A DNA stretch of 64,000 nucleotides from Eucalyptus grandis. Taxonomy: Eukaryota; Streptophyta; Magnoliopsida; Myrtales; Myrtaceae. The DNA lies in NCBI RefSeq assembly GCF_016545825.1, contig NC_052615.1, forward strand, positions 36,109,516 to 36,173,515, written 5' to 3'. This document shows positions 43,000 to 55,910 of this stretch, one piece after another. The notes under the pieces were generated by a model, which saw only the letters and a program-made list of their open reading frames with translations, made no database searches and was not told the DNA's origin. Position numbers and translations under genes: made by a program. Positions within the stretch are counted from its first letter, which is position 1. Each line of letters opens with the position of its first letter.

Positions 43000-45900
43000 T
43001 TATCTCCACCTCTCAAACCTGCTTCCTTTACCGGTCTTGGCAGACCAAATCGATCACAACCCTTCGTATTCTAGTGCATTTTGCTGGATCTTCTATGCAA
43101 ATGTCATACATCGCAAAGATTCTGAAGGTTCCCAATGAATAGTTTGAGATTCTTTTATTTTTGCAATCCAACGCTCATTGATCCTCCAGGATTTGTAGGA
43201 ATGCCCAAGAGTGATAGTTAGTTTTTACTTCTTTTACATAGCTGAGAACATATACTAAATTAAATTTGGATTATAGAAATGTGACAAGACTCGTATGAAA
43301 CCTGTACGGGTCTCATCATATCCAATGGTCGACATTCAAGCGAAGGCGATGCTGGATTTATTGAAAACTGCCTGTGGAAAAAACTGATAGGGAATGAACA
43401 ACAATTCACTCGGCGGCCGTCGGGTCAAAGTGATGGGCGGGGGGGAAAAAGAACTCAATGCGGTTGTCGCACCACCACATGAGTGGGCCGGGGTGCACCA
43501 CAGTCGAGCACGAGGCCCAATAAGAAGGAAAGTGGGTTTGTGGGCCGACCGCAGAACCCCAAACATTGGGCCCAATGCTTAGTGGCCCGGCCCACTTATT
43601 AGATGGAATCCGATCTAGAATGGGCCCATAATCCCAGTGGGTCCCAGTAGATGCCCAACAAATGTTTATATTGACCTCCCAAGTGTTGGGTCACAGATTG
43701 CGCTGGAGGAATCGTAAGATCTATATAAGTCATGAAGATCAAACCCCATTTGGACCGTTAAAAATGTGGCCCTCGTGGTGAGAACTAAATATCCACATCA
43801 ATAAAACTGTCTACTGGATCCAAAAATAAGACTGCTTGCATTTAATCATCGATGGTGGGCTATAATTATCCACAATGATTTATTTTCTCAGAACTAAACG
43901 GTCTTTGCAAATTTATCTTAACCTTTAAAATTTTGGTAAATTTGTCTCTCCTGAAATTTAATTTCCAGCCATATATTTCCTAGTCCAAGAACTAAATGGT
44001 CTTTGCAAATTTAATTTCAGTTTATAATATTTATTGATTCAATTCGATCCATATTTAAAGATATTTCACTTTTCCAGTTGAACGCATCCGTAAAACTTGA
44101 CAACTCCGCTCTTCTATATTCATAAAATATCATGTATATCATTCGTTTTGGTATAAGGCTGAATGAAAACAAGATTTTCTGGTCGTTATTTCTTTGACAA
44201 AGGAGGAAGTGAGGCCTATTGATCTTCTCAATGTAATGCACAGCCTTAAAAAACTCACTGATTAATGTATATAGGCATTTCCTCTAGAAATGCAACTCTC
44301 AATGTATTTATTTCTTTTTCAATGCATGATTTTTATGTAATCCGGACAATCTCTTTTTGTTTCTAAAAAAGGCAAATTCAAACGCAACTAGCTAATAAAA
44401 GAACAATTGAGAAAAAAAAATCTATTTTATAAAAATAGGTTATCAATAAAATAAAAGCATCACGGAAAAACAAACACCCATTACTAATGCACAGAAACCT
44501 ATATAAATAGGTTACCAAAATTTCTATTAATCAAGCACATTAACGATGTGCATGTATATTGTCCGGATTAGATAGAGGTTGATAATATTCGAGCTCCGTC
44601 AAAGAGCAAACCAACAAAGCCGTGACTATTACAAAGGATTTGTCAATGATCAATTACTCATAACGAGACCTCAAGAGGTTAAGTAAAGAAGGCGAATTAT
44701 ACGAACCTTGCGCTAACTAAGTCATGAAATTAGCTCACAAAATTCCAGTCATGTTATCAATCGGGCAAAAACATTTAATCTCACAACTAGACATGAGGAA
44801 GGCGGTGTTGCGGCCCCGGGGGAAGAAGCTGCGGCAACTCGGTAGAAGAGAACTGAAACTATCCGATCCAGCCGAAGGATGGATTAATGTTTCTTGCAAG
44901 GATGAATAATCCAGCAGAGCAAATAATGGGGCGGAAAATGCGAATCCGAATTCGGCTCTGGTATCTAGTGGTGCTTTCTCTTCTCTAGAAAAAATTCACT
45001 TTCTTTTTCTAATACATAATGCGATGAAGGATTCTCGGTTCATTTGCGGCTTTTTTTGTGGTTGATTAATTGCTATTGAACATAAAAAATATCATTATTG
45101 AAAATGCCACAGCGCCTCCAACTCTTGAGGTACGGCCAGTATCGTGGGCTCCTCTACAGTGGGATGTGCAGCGAGGGGAAAACAATCCAATTAGTCATAA
45201 ATATATCGTTCGGATATAATATTAATCATAAAATTTTCGTTTTTTTTTTCAATTTAATCATAATTCTATGCATGAAATTCCAATATAGTTATTCCGATCA
45301 ATTTTCGCTGAAAATCATTAACGTGATGATTCAATCGTCCCCCAAAGATCCTATGCTAAACACCATCACCACGCTAGTAATTTCTTAGAATTTTGCACAA
45401 AGATTTATATTTAAATTGACAAAAAAATTAAAATTAAATTAATATCCATATTATGAATTAAAAATTGACTGGACAATTTTCTTTCCGAGGAAAAGATGCC
45501 GCGACCGCCTCAATGCTTGCTGCATGGAGCATGACGCTAGGGCTAGAGCCAAAAACAATGAGTTTCGACGTTGATTTATTCAGCTTGTCCTTCGTTGAAT
45601 CGATCGATCTGACTTGTGGTCGGCCCCCGCGTTTGCATGGACGTTTTATGAGGATGAATGTGGAAAATGTTGCATCGGTGAATGATAGCTTTACACGTCT
45701 CTACATGCATGGATTCCCATTCCTGAAAAGGTACATCGCGGAGAAAATGACGTTAAGGGACTAGTGGGTCGAATGAAAGAAGAGACTCCAAGTGAGGTGA
45801 TAAAATCTGAGAGTAAAAATAAATCTGTTGTTCCCCGATTTCATTAAACCATCTCTTCATCCACAAGCCAACTTTAATTACTGTTCTGGGATTTCGGGGG

Positions 45901-46130
45901 ACACGACTGCGGGGGAGCAAATGCACTCAAGTTGGTCTATAGTATCAACATTTGCTTTTATAACAAAAAGTGCATACTTAGATCGTCTCTTTCTCATAAA
46001 CCGTGCTGGGACAACAACTTCACAAATATTTTGGCTTGTCGAACGTACGAGGCGACAGCGATCATGAAGAAATCATATCATGTGATCCTTTAATTTGACC
46101 TATTATACATAGATGGGGGACCTGGCAGGT
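43000..46130. repeat. Segmental duplication, copy 1 (U-unit distal part)
   Basis: Direct repeat of about 56150-59250, spaced about 13.1 kb. Landmarks include 'ttgtcgcaccaccacatgag', 'agtcgagcacgaggcccaat', 'cctatataaataggttacc' and 'ataacgagacctcaagaggtt'. Similarity extends left to about 42290/55990 and right through the R units. Frames such as 43336-43575 are not maintained in the second copy, so I infer no gene. Confidence 0.8.
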
Positions 46131-48914
46131 GTCGGGCAGATGACAATTTGAGCCAGGAGTGTAGCCAAAACTTACTGAGCTGCATGGCAAACTTGAAGAT
46201 CTCCGGAGGGCGAACGTTTAGATGAAGCAAATGCTAAGTCAAAGATGTCTTTGACGTCCTCTCTCTTGTCATCGAAGCCGCTTTGCCTGCCGGAAGATAC
46301 CTCCACAAGCCCTGAATCTCTGTCCTTGTTCAATGGATATATCAACTCGGATCCCTTCACCTCACTGCATGTTGACCCCTTTCTTCTTTAACTTTTTCTT
46401 CTTCCTGCTGTTTGTCTTTCTCTGTTCTCTTTCTACAAATGGGAAACAGAATAGGGAGTACTGTGAAGTGCCTCTGTTTTCCTTTCCTGCTAGAATTGGA
46501 AGAGTAATGGAAACTGACACTAAACTTCAATTATAATTGCAGAAACAAGAACATAAAGTGGCAAGAGAGTTCAAAACCCAAGATCTGCATACAAATTTAG
46601 AATGCCAAATAATGCAAATCGATCATACAACTAACAATATCATGATCACAGGGAACAATCTTGATTTTAACATAAGGGCTACCAAGAAAGACATTTGAAT
46701 AATTGACAAACAGCTTTTTAGCAACTGTCCTAGCTATCAAAATACGTTCTCTCTAGAACAAAAGAACTTCGAATGGGAAGGAGACTCTGCATATGCGTCC
46801 TTTGTTTCTGATGTCAAGATGTTCAATCTTTGGCGTCAGGAATCACATAACTATGGTTGAAAATTTCCTCAAGTTCATAAGGAAATTGCTGTCAGTGTCA
46901 ATCCTTCAACAAAACAGGAGTTGGATGGATATCATTCCAGAGTCTCAAGCTGCCTCAACTGTCAAGAACAATAATTATAAATTGCAGCATTCATAAACTG
47001 CATCAATTCATATAGCTGCTTTAGAAACTGAAAAACTATCTCTAACAAAGGCATTAACAACTCCTGCAAATTGGTGCAACATCATGAGGTCACTTTGTTA
47101 TCCACTAAATCGATTACTACCAAATCTTTTAGAGTAGCCTTGACAAAAACTCTCACAAAGCAAGAACAACGTCCAGCTCTGCCTTCATTCTGGTGCCAAA
47201 ACAAACAGTCCATTTAAACAATCACTTCATTCTTAATCTCAAATCAAAACTACCTCCACATATGATTCTCTTTGGATGTCCCAGATTAAAATGACATCAT
47301 CTCTTTCGTCATACATAGCATGCTATAGCATATCTTGCTATTTTGAAGGTCCAGAATGAGCATTGGAACAAATCCACATTGCATAACGTAAAAATTCTAA
47401 TGCTTGAATGAATAAAACATAAAATCTGAAACTGATTTTTCCAGACGGGATTGATTTGATCGATATTCTGCCCTCAGTCAAATTCGACACGTAAGACTCA
47501 TCAAGAATCCAAAATAGCCAGGGAAACTTGTGAAGAGAATATGGCAGTGTATCAAAAATATGTTAATGACTTACCATGAAAAGAATTCTTAAGGGATTGA
47601 GATAACCGAAGTTAGAGGGTTTCCTTGAAGAGTATAACATGGCTTATTTGAGGCAAACTGTTCTTCCATTTGAGCATCCTCATGGATAAAATGTAATCGA
47701 AAGTATCGGCGGAGATGAATAAGCATAACCAAATAGTTGTCAAGGGAGGAAGCAAATCATCTTCAAACTCAGTACTTCGAGAAAATTACAACTCAGATTT
47801 GTTAGTGATAGTCATTGATAGGTTATCTACTATCAACAATCTTACCTGATGGCTATGACATGTAATGTTCTTAGAAGGCATTCCGATGACTTTTTGGTAT
47901 TATCAAGAGAGTGAATTTTTCCCGAAGCATCATGGCATCCTCCTCCATTAGCTTCCCTGGTGCTTGAATCACGTAAGAGAAGGAAAAACAATACGCTAAT
48001 CGATTAAATTCGACCTAAATATTTCATGTAAAAGGAAAGGAGACGAGGAAAATAATCCTGATTAAATATCAAACCTCCTCCGTACGTCACTAATATCAAA
48101 TGGTAATACATTAACAATAAACATTTTTAGCTGGGGAAAGTCTTTAATACTTACTAATTTTATTGACATATTTGTAATTCTATTGTAGTGCCCGCTTGCA
48201 TAATTTGGAAGAAAAAAAAATCGAATCACTAACTGATTTGTGGATGCGTTGGTAAAAACATTTTTTAGTTGGTGTTTTACTAACCACGCCCGTATCATGA
48301 TGTCCGCAGAAGAGATGGCTACAAACAATCGCCGTAGCCAGAGTCCTCGACTTGATCTTGTCCGGCGGGTGCTTCGGCCTCGCTCGAAACCCCTTCCCCC
48401 AATCCTCAGTGAAGAGACTGCCGTCGCCGGAGACGATTCCAGCAGCAACCTGACCGAGAGGGGACCCCCTGGAGACAGCCCATGTGCAGGGGGCTTCACC
48501 AGATTCAAGTACTCTCTGCAACCCGCCCTTCAAAAGCCACTTTGAACAGGAATCGTGGATGAATAAGCTCCCAGCAATTTTACCACACAAAAAGACCCAT
48601 GCGATTTGTTCCTTCTCGTCGTGCTTCTTCGAAGCATCATCGACCGCCGAAGGAGCTGGCTGGACTTTATCTGGAATTGACAGCGAAGAATGACGTTGCC
48701 GCACGTGCTGTTTTCGAACTCGTCTACCCTGTTTTCTCAACTTCGACATTACGGGTGGCGCACGCACTAGGACTTGGACCTCCTGAACATCAAGACCGAA
48801 GTTTGTCAGATGACTTGAAAAGAGAGATTGGCGACTGAGGCCGTAAAGCGGTGGGAGATGGAGACAACAGCAATGAATAGCGTGATTTGCTTTACTTACC
48901 TTTTCTAGGGAAAA
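46131..48914. repeat. R-unit B (3' flank of LRR-2)
   Basis: A complete R unit without inserted transposons. It is the best reference for the others: start 'gccaggagtgtagcc' (46151), pyrimidine tract (46381-46420), the tract around 'gtccagctctgccttcattc' (47172), an intact fold-back empty site (47716), the GC-richer stretch 48290-48480, and the intact Copia-2 empty site (48630). The 195-codon minus frame at 48180-48767 is interrupted in the other R units and is therefore not called a gene. Confidence 0.75.
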
Positions 48915-49180
48915 TTATATCGTTACATCTCGCAGGTTAGGCAAGCACGAGAGGTCTGGTAATGTTTCAAAGGATGGGCACCCCCGGAGATCTAATACTT
49001 TCAAGTTTTTCAATCTCTCAATGCCTTTAATTTCGCATAGATTGCGGCATCCCCTAAAATCTAATTCCTCTAGATGTGTTAAGTGCGAAACGTCCACTCT
49101 TACAAGGGGCTGACAGTGCTGTAGATCTAATACGTCTAAGTTTTTCAACTTTTCGAGGCCTGAAAATTGAACATCATTCA

Positions 49181-49395
49181 CCACCCGTCGCGGTGGCTCA
49201 GCTGGGTAGGCGCTAGACTTCCATCGAGGAGGTCTAGTGTTCGAAGCTCTTATAACGCAAATTGCAGAAAGGCTAGCTTGAGACTCTTAGCGACTTACCC
49301 GGTGGTACGTGTGTGGTGGCTAGCACGTGTCGCCCCAGTGGTTTACCTCCAGCTGCCGGTCGTGCGGGGTTCCCTAAGTCAAAAAAAAAAAAAAA
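49181..49395 (+). mobile_element. tRNA-derived SINE in LRR-2
   Basis: This 215-bp element has a tRNA-like head with an A-box-like 'gtggctcagctgggtagg' (49192-49209) and a B-box-like 'gtgttcgaagctc' (about 49228-49240). A tRNA-unrelated body follows and the element ends in 15 A's (49381-49395). It is flanked by a 14-bp duplication, ttgaacatcattca (49167-49180) / ttgaccatcattca (49396-49409), one mismatch. The paralog in TNL-1 (about 24440-24460) lacks it. SINEs are transcribed by RNA polymerase III and mobilised by LINE machinery; an L1-type LINE with a poly-A tail lies in the same window. Confidence 0.88.
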
Positions 49396-49440
49396 TTGAC
49401 CATCATTCAATATTGGACCATTTGGCCATAACCACAACCT

Positions 49441-49616
49441 TCTCAAAGATTCTAGATGTTCAAAGCCGTCAAGGTTGGACAACTTCAAGCATCCAGGTGC
49501 AGTAAATGTTGCTAAGGATTTTAATCCCTCTCAAAGATTCTAGATGTTCAAAGCCGTCAAGGTTGGACAACTTCCAGCATCCAGGTGCAGTAAATGTTGC
49601 TAAGGATTTTAATCCC
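49441..49616. repeat. 88-bp tandem duplication in LRR-2
   Basis: The 88-base unit beginning 'tctcaaagattctagatgtt' occurs at 49441-49528 and 49529-49616 with one visible base difference ('ttcaagc' vs 'ttccagc'). Because 88 is not divisible by three, it shifts the LRR frame. Confidence 0.92.
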
Positions 49617-50445
49617 TCTAGACCCCTGATCTCTGTCAGCTTTCCGCACCGTCCAAGATCTAATTTCGACAAGAATTCCAATCTTGAAAAACTCGGTAAC
49701 TCTTTCAACTCACCACAATTGTAGAAAGAAAGTTCCAATAGTCCTGAGGGAAGCTCCGGCATGGATTTCAACAATGAGTAACTCACGACAGTTAGCTTTT
49801 TTAGGTGGGTTAAATGAGAAAGTTGAGGAAATGTGCGATGCTGACCGATGACTTTCAAAACTGAAAAAGAGGCAGGAAGCTCGGGCAGCGATTGAAGCAA
49901 CCAGCAGTGGTCTAACTCAAGAACCTCAAGACGAGATAGCTTATTGAATGTGCCATGGAAGCCCAAAACACCTTCCTCTCCTAATCGAAAGATCTTCAGT
50001 GAAGACAACCCATCTTTATGAATTTGCCCTCCTAGACTATCGCAACCTACGGCATCTAATACTTCAAGGTTGCCCAACTTGCTAACAGTACTTGGTAAAT
50101 TACTCAATTTTAAAAATCAGCAATATACAAAAATTCCAAAATTTTCAAATCCCTAATGGAATCAGGTAATTTGCAAATGCTTGCATTCGACTTTAATTTT
50201 CTCACATACCATAGTTGATGCTATCATACTCGATGCTATGATAACAAGGGTAATTAAATCCACATAACAAGCGCTGCAATTTCACGAGGGATCCAATACT
50301 GTCTGGAAGTTTACTTATCCCGGGGCAAAACCTCAAGTCAAGGGTCAATAAATTTACTAGATGGCTAATTGGATCGGTAAGTCCAACCAATGATATGCAA
50401 CCAGCGGCATAAAGCACCTCCAGCTTCTTCAAAGAACCTATACAT

Positions 50446-50549
50446 GGTGGAATTTTTACTATAGCAGTCTGACCTATGTAAAGCTCCTTCAGTTTATGGA
50501 GGAATTTTTACTATAGCAGTCTGACCTATGTAAAGCTCCTTCAGTTTTT
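50446..50549. repeat. 52-bp tandem duplication in LRR-2
   Basis: The unit 'aatttttactatagcagtc' onward is repeated at a spacing of 52 bases. It shifts the frame of the region that encodes 'LKELYIGQTAIVKIPP'. Confidence 0.9.
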
Positions 50550-51000
50550 CCAACTCGCTCATTTCTTGGGGTAGCTCTTGGAGTTGACAACATTCCTGCA
50601 ACTCCAAAAAGACAAGGCCCTTGGCTGCTCGAATAGAAGGGTCAATTTGCTTCAGATTCTCACATGACGAAATATCTCTAAATTTTGGAAGGGCTGACAG
50701 ATTGGGAGTAACTTTTAAATGCTGGCAATAGCTAATATCTAGAACCTTCAACTGCTTCGCCACCTGCAAAACAAAATGATTGATAAATTTTCGCTAAGAA
50801 TAAGTCATTCGAAACAAAAGACAAAACAAGATGATCTCCTTTTGACCTTAAGATGATTCCAACCTTCCCAAAGCTCTGAAATATCACTTCCAGATAAATT
50901 TAGTATGACCAATTTCTCCAGACAAAATATTGGTGCCCACGAATGCATCACAACCCCTCCACATGAGCCATCGTAACTCAGGAAGCAAGCTTCTGGAAGT

Positions 51001-53440
51001 TTTTTTTTTTCCCTTCCCGCTGTTTACATTGTCTGTTCTTGTTTTGTTGCAACAAATGGGGAAAAGAAAAGAGAATACTGTAAGGTGCCCCTGTTTTCCT
51101 TTCCTGCAGAATTGGAAGAGTAATGGGCACTGACTATGGAGTTCAACTTTAATTCCAAAAACAAGAAACTATATTGACCATGGATGTCAAAACTCAAGAT
51201 CGGTACAAGTTTAGAACGCCAAATAATGCAAATCGAACATACTACACTGTACTTCCGTACTTAATTAACTAATGCTAACAATCTCATGATCAGGGTGAAC
51301 GAATTTGATTTCACCGTAAGGGCGACCAGAAAAGACATATGCATCCTTGACAAACAGCTTTTTAGCATCTAGTCAGCGACTGTCCTAGCTATCAAACTAC
51401 GTTCTGTCTGGAACAAAAGAATTTCGAATGGAAACGTTGAATATTGACTTAGTTCATGCCTAACCTTGATACTCCGCATGTACTCTCTCTATTTCTAATG
51501 TTAGGATGTTCATAAAAAAGTAGCTGTCAAGAGTCGATCCTTCAACAAATCAGGAGTTGGAAGGATATAATTCTAGAGTCTTGAGCTGTGAACTGAATTA
51601 CTAATTGCATCCTTCATAACTGCATCAACTCAAATAGATGCTTAAGAAACTGAAAAACTATCCCTAAGAAAGGCATTAACAGCTCCTGCAAATCGGTGCA
51701 ACATCATGACATCGACTTGTTATCCCCTGAATCGATTAGTATCAAATCATGCGGTGCCAAAACAAACAGTCCATTTACAGAGTCACTTCATCCTTAATCT
51801 CACATCAGGACCACCTTCACATATTGTTCTCTTTGGTTCACATGTCCCAGATTAAAATGACATTGCTTCTTTTATCGTATATAGCATGCTATACTATATC
51901 TTGCTATTTCGAAGGTCTAGAACGAGCATCAGTGGAACAAATCCACCTTGCATAGCGTAAGATTCCTAATGCTTGAATAAAAGTAAAATAAAATTGGAAG
52001 ATGATTTTTCCAGATGGGATGAATTTGATCGAAATTCTGCCCTCGGTCAAATTTGACAGGTAGATTTTGTCAAGAATCCAATATGGCTAGGGAATCTTGT
52101 GAAGAAAGTATAGCAGTGTATCAAAAACACCCTAATGACTAACCATGAAAAGAATTGTTGAGGGACTGAGATAACAAAAGTTGAAGGGTTTCCTAAAGAG
52201 TACATATGGCTTATTTGAAGCAGCTGTTCTCCCATTTGAGCATCCTCACGGATAAAATGAAATCGAAAGTATCAGCGTAGGTTTATAAACATAACCATAT
52301 AGATGTCAAATGAGGAAGGAAATCATTCTTCGAAGTCAATACTTCCAGAAAACTATCACTCAGATTTGCTAGTGATAATAGGTTATCCAAGATCAATAAC
52401 CTTACTTGATGGCTATGACATCCGATGAACTTCGAAGGCATTCTGATGACTGTTGGCATTATCAAGAGAGTGATTGCTCCGAAGCATAATCGTGTCATGC
52501 TCCTTCATTAGCTTCCCCGTTCCTTGAATCACGTAAGAGAACAAAAAGAATACTCTGTTGTCATGGAAAATTTTTAAATTTGACCTAATTATTTTATGTA
52601 ATTTATTTGGTGATTAAATATCAAACCTCCTCATTCGTACGTTGCTAATATCAAATGGTTAATACATTAACTGCAGAAAAATTTCTTGTCGGTGAAATAT
52701 TTAATAGTGACGGAAATTCGTAACTTACTAATTTATTGACATATTTGTAGATCTATTGATAGCCTGCGCTAGTACAATTTTAAAAACAAAAATTGATCAC
52801 TAACTAATCTAAGGGTCGTTGGTAAAATCATTTTTGAGCTGATATTTTACTAATCGCACCTATAAAATTTGGAAAAGGTCGTTAATTTACCGATTGATTT
52901 AATCTTCGGTAAATCCTTCTACTTTTCCTTGTAAATCTGTTATTGACTCCTCCCACGATCCAGAGCACGATACCCCTGAAGCATCGTGTCAACTGCCACG
53001 ACCAGCGTCCCCATTCCTTGAACTACTTAAAAGACAAAAAAGTAGAATAGCAGGCTATCAAGAAAAATGGTGTTATAGAGTAGGAAAGGCTGATGAAATT
53101 TGGCAATGCAGCTCGACCATGAACAGTGTGACTTGCTCTATTTACCTTTCAAAGCCAAAACGTGAATTGTTCCTGAAATTGAGGCGGTACTGCTCGACTC
53201 ATCGGAGTATTCTTCTCATAGACCAATTGTTTCTCTGTGCTGCAGTAGTGCAATGAACGTATAAAATTCCGATAAGTTGCATTGCTGAACGCCTTTTAGA
53301 GTTTAGATGCCTCAATTCCTGGAGCTATGTGATCTCCACAAGTACATGCGAGATTGACCCCCATCATTTCATTAAATCTTCGAATTTCAACAGATGTGGA
53401 CGATTTGCCGAGGCTCAGAGTCGAATCCCTTATTTGTACA
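51001..53440. repeat. R-unit C, fused to the broken LRR-2
   Basis: It begins inside the R-unit pyrimidine tract (ttttttttcccttcccgctg) directly after the truncated LRR-2 linker exon, which means the usual R-unit start is missing. It then follows the standard R order to 53271-53400 ('cgataagttgcattgctgaacgcc' and 'tttcattaaatcttcg'), the stretch that in R-unit A directly precedes the LRR stop. Confidence 0.75.
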
Positions 53441-53515
53441 CTTATGCAACCTTGTCAAGTCCCTGAATATCACTAAGCTTCGAGCACCCTTTAATGTTTA
53501 GAGGGCGAAATTCTA
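53441..53515 (-). pseudogene. LRR stub after R-unit C
   Basis: The minus strand reads 'PLNIKGCSKLSDIQGLDKVA', a clear plant TNL leucine-rich repeat, at the position where a TNL LRR exon is expected. After about 75 bases it is cut off and R-unit D begins ('aaggaagcaaatgttaagtc'). Confidence 0.7.
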
Positions 53516-55910
53516 AAGGAAGCAAATGTTAAGTCAAGGATGTCATCGACGTCCTCTCTCTTGTCAAGGAAGCTGCTTTGCTTGCCGGAAGATACCTCCA
53601 CAAACCCTGAATCTCTGTTCCTCGTTCAATGGATCCCTTCACCTCACTTCATGGTCACCCATTTCTTCTTTAACTGTTTTTCTCTTCCTGCTTTTTGTCT
53701 GTCTGATCTCGTTCTGTTGCCACAAATGGGAAAAAAGAGAAGAGGGTATTGTAAAGTGCCTCTGTTTTCCCTTCCTGTAGAATTGGAAGAGTAATGGAAA
53801 TTGACGATGGACTTCGATCATAGTTGCAGAAACAAGAACATAAAAGTGGCCACAGAGTTCAAAACCCAAGATCCGCATGCAAATTTAGAACGCCAAATAA
53901 TGCGAATCGAACATGCTACTCTATACTTTTATACTTAACTCTTAACAATATCATGCCAAGAAAGACATTTGAATCATTGATACACAACTTTTTGGCCTTT
54001 AGTGAGCAACTGTCCTAGCTATCAAAATACGTTCTCTCTGGAACAAAAGAATTTTGAGCAGAAATCCTGAGACTCTGCATATGCGTCCTCTGTTTCTAAT
54101 GTCAGGTGTTCAATCTTCCACATTAGGAATCATATAATCATGAATCATGGTTGATATTTTCCTCAAGTTCATAAGGAAATCGTTGTCAAGTGTTAATCCT
54201 TCAACAAATCAGGAGTTGGATGGATATCATTCCAGACTCTCAAGTTGCCTGAACTGTCAAAAACAAATGGCTGCTTCGAGAATGAAAATCTATCCCTAAG
54301 AAAGGTATTAACAGCTCCTACGAACTGGTGCAACATCATGAGATTGATTTGTTATCCACTAAATTGATTACTACCAAATCTTTCAGAGTAGTCTTGATAC
54401 TAAGACTCCCACAAAGCAAGAACAATGTCCAGCTCTGCCTTCATTCTGGTGCCAAAACAAACAGTCCATTTTCCCAGTCACTTCATTCTTAATCTTACAT
54501 CAGAACCACCTCCACAAATGGTTCTCTTTGGTTTACATGTCGATGTCGCTAATTAAAATGACATCGTTTCTTTCTTCATAAATAGCATGCTATAGTATAT
54601 CTTGTTATTTTGAAGGTCCAGAATGAGCATCAGCAGAAAAAACCACATTGATAACGTAAAAATTCTAATTGCTTGAATGAATTAAACATAAAATCTGAAG
54701 CTAATTTTTCCAGACGGGGTGAATTTCATCGACATTCAGCCCTCGGTCATATTTGACCCGTAAATCTCATCAGGAATCCAAAATGGCCTGGGAATCTTGT
54801 GAAGAGAATGTAGTAGTGTATCAAAAATATATTAATGACTTACCGTGAAAAGAATTCTTGAGGGATTGAGATAACTGAAGTTGAGGAGTTTCCTTGAGGA
54901 GTACAATATGGCTTATTTGAGACAAATTGTTATTCCATTTGAGCATCCTCATGGATGAATGTAATCTAAAGTATCTGCGTAGGTGAATAAACATAACCAA
55001 ATAGATGTCAAGGAAGGAAGCAAATCATTCTTCAGACTTGCTTTGAGAAAATTACAACTCGGATTTACTGGTGATAGTCATTGATAGGTTATCTAGGATC
55101 AGCAATCTTACTTGATGGCTGTGACTTGTAATGTAGTTAGAAGACATTCCGATGACTTTTGGCATCATCAAGAGAGTGATTTTTCGGAAGCATCATGCTA
55201 ACCTCCTCAATTAGCTTCCCTGGTGCATGAATCACGTAAGAGAAGGAAAAACAATATGCTATTGTTATGGAAAACGATTAAATTTGACCTCATTATTTTA
55301 TGCAAGGGGAAGGGAACCAAAAGGAAAATAATCAAACCTCCTCTTTCGTACATCGCTAATATCAAATGGTTAATATATAAACTATAAACATTTTCATTTG
55401 GGGAAATCTTTGATAATAGAAGAAATTCGTAAGTTATTAATTTTATTGACATATTTGTAATCCAATTGCAGTGCACGCTTGTATAATTTGGAAAAAAAAA
55501 AATTGATCACTAACTAATTTATGGGTGCGTTGGTAAAATCTTTTTCAGTTGGTGGTTTAGTAACCACACCTGTATCAACTTGATCTTTTCCCCCGGGTGC
55601 TTCGGCCTCGCTTGAAACCCCTTCCCCCATCCTTGGTGAAGAGCCTGCCATCACCGGAGACGATTCCAGTAGCGACTCGACCGAGAGGGGAACTTCACGG
55701 TGTTATTCACTGTTCCTTCTCGTCGTGCTTCTTCGAAGCATCATCCGCTACCGGAGGAGCTGGTTCGACTTATCTGGATTGACCGCGAAGAATGACGTTG
55801 CTGCTTGTGCTGTTTTCGAACTCGATCTCCTCTGCTTTCTCAACTTTGACCTCCTGAACATCAAGACTTGAAAAGTGAGATTGAAGACTGAGACCGTGAC
55901 GTGGCGGTAC
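53516..55910. repeat. R-unit D
   Basis: Starts at the 'aggaagcaaatg' landmark and runs to 'gaagactgagaccgtgacg' (about 55885). Contains intact empty sites for the fold-back element (54984) and Copia-2 (55735), and lacks the 48290-48350 portion. At about 55910 it switches to U-unit sequence instead of an LRR exon, so no TNL coding sequence is left. Confidence 0.75.

Larger units (their letters stand above)
48915..51000 (-). pseudogene. LRR-2: LRR-only TNL remnant
   Basis: This is the minus-strand counterpart of the TNL-1 LRR exon, from 'KQLKVLDISYCQHLKVTPNL' (about 50755) to the stop after 'SCLPNLRDVTI' (48915). An intron and a partial upstream linker exon (50840-51000) precede it. At 51000 it breaks off at a T tract and joins R-unit C, so NBS and TIR are missing. 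Frames are broken by a SINE (49181-49395), two tandem duplications of 88 and 52 bp (neither a multiple of 3), and a degenerate stretch at 50107-50202. It cannot encode a receptor. Confidence 0.88.

Noticed and set aside
48180..48767. 195-codon minus-strand open frame
   Set aside because: It lies in the GC-richer part of R-unit B. The corresponding stretches of R-units A and D have deletions and stops, and no domain is visible, so it is treated as a chance frame.
49192..49245. Possible tRNA gene
   Set aside because: A-box-like and B-box-like motifs are present but no cloverleaf can be closed. The sequence continues into a body with a poly-A end and target duplication, which makes it a SINE.
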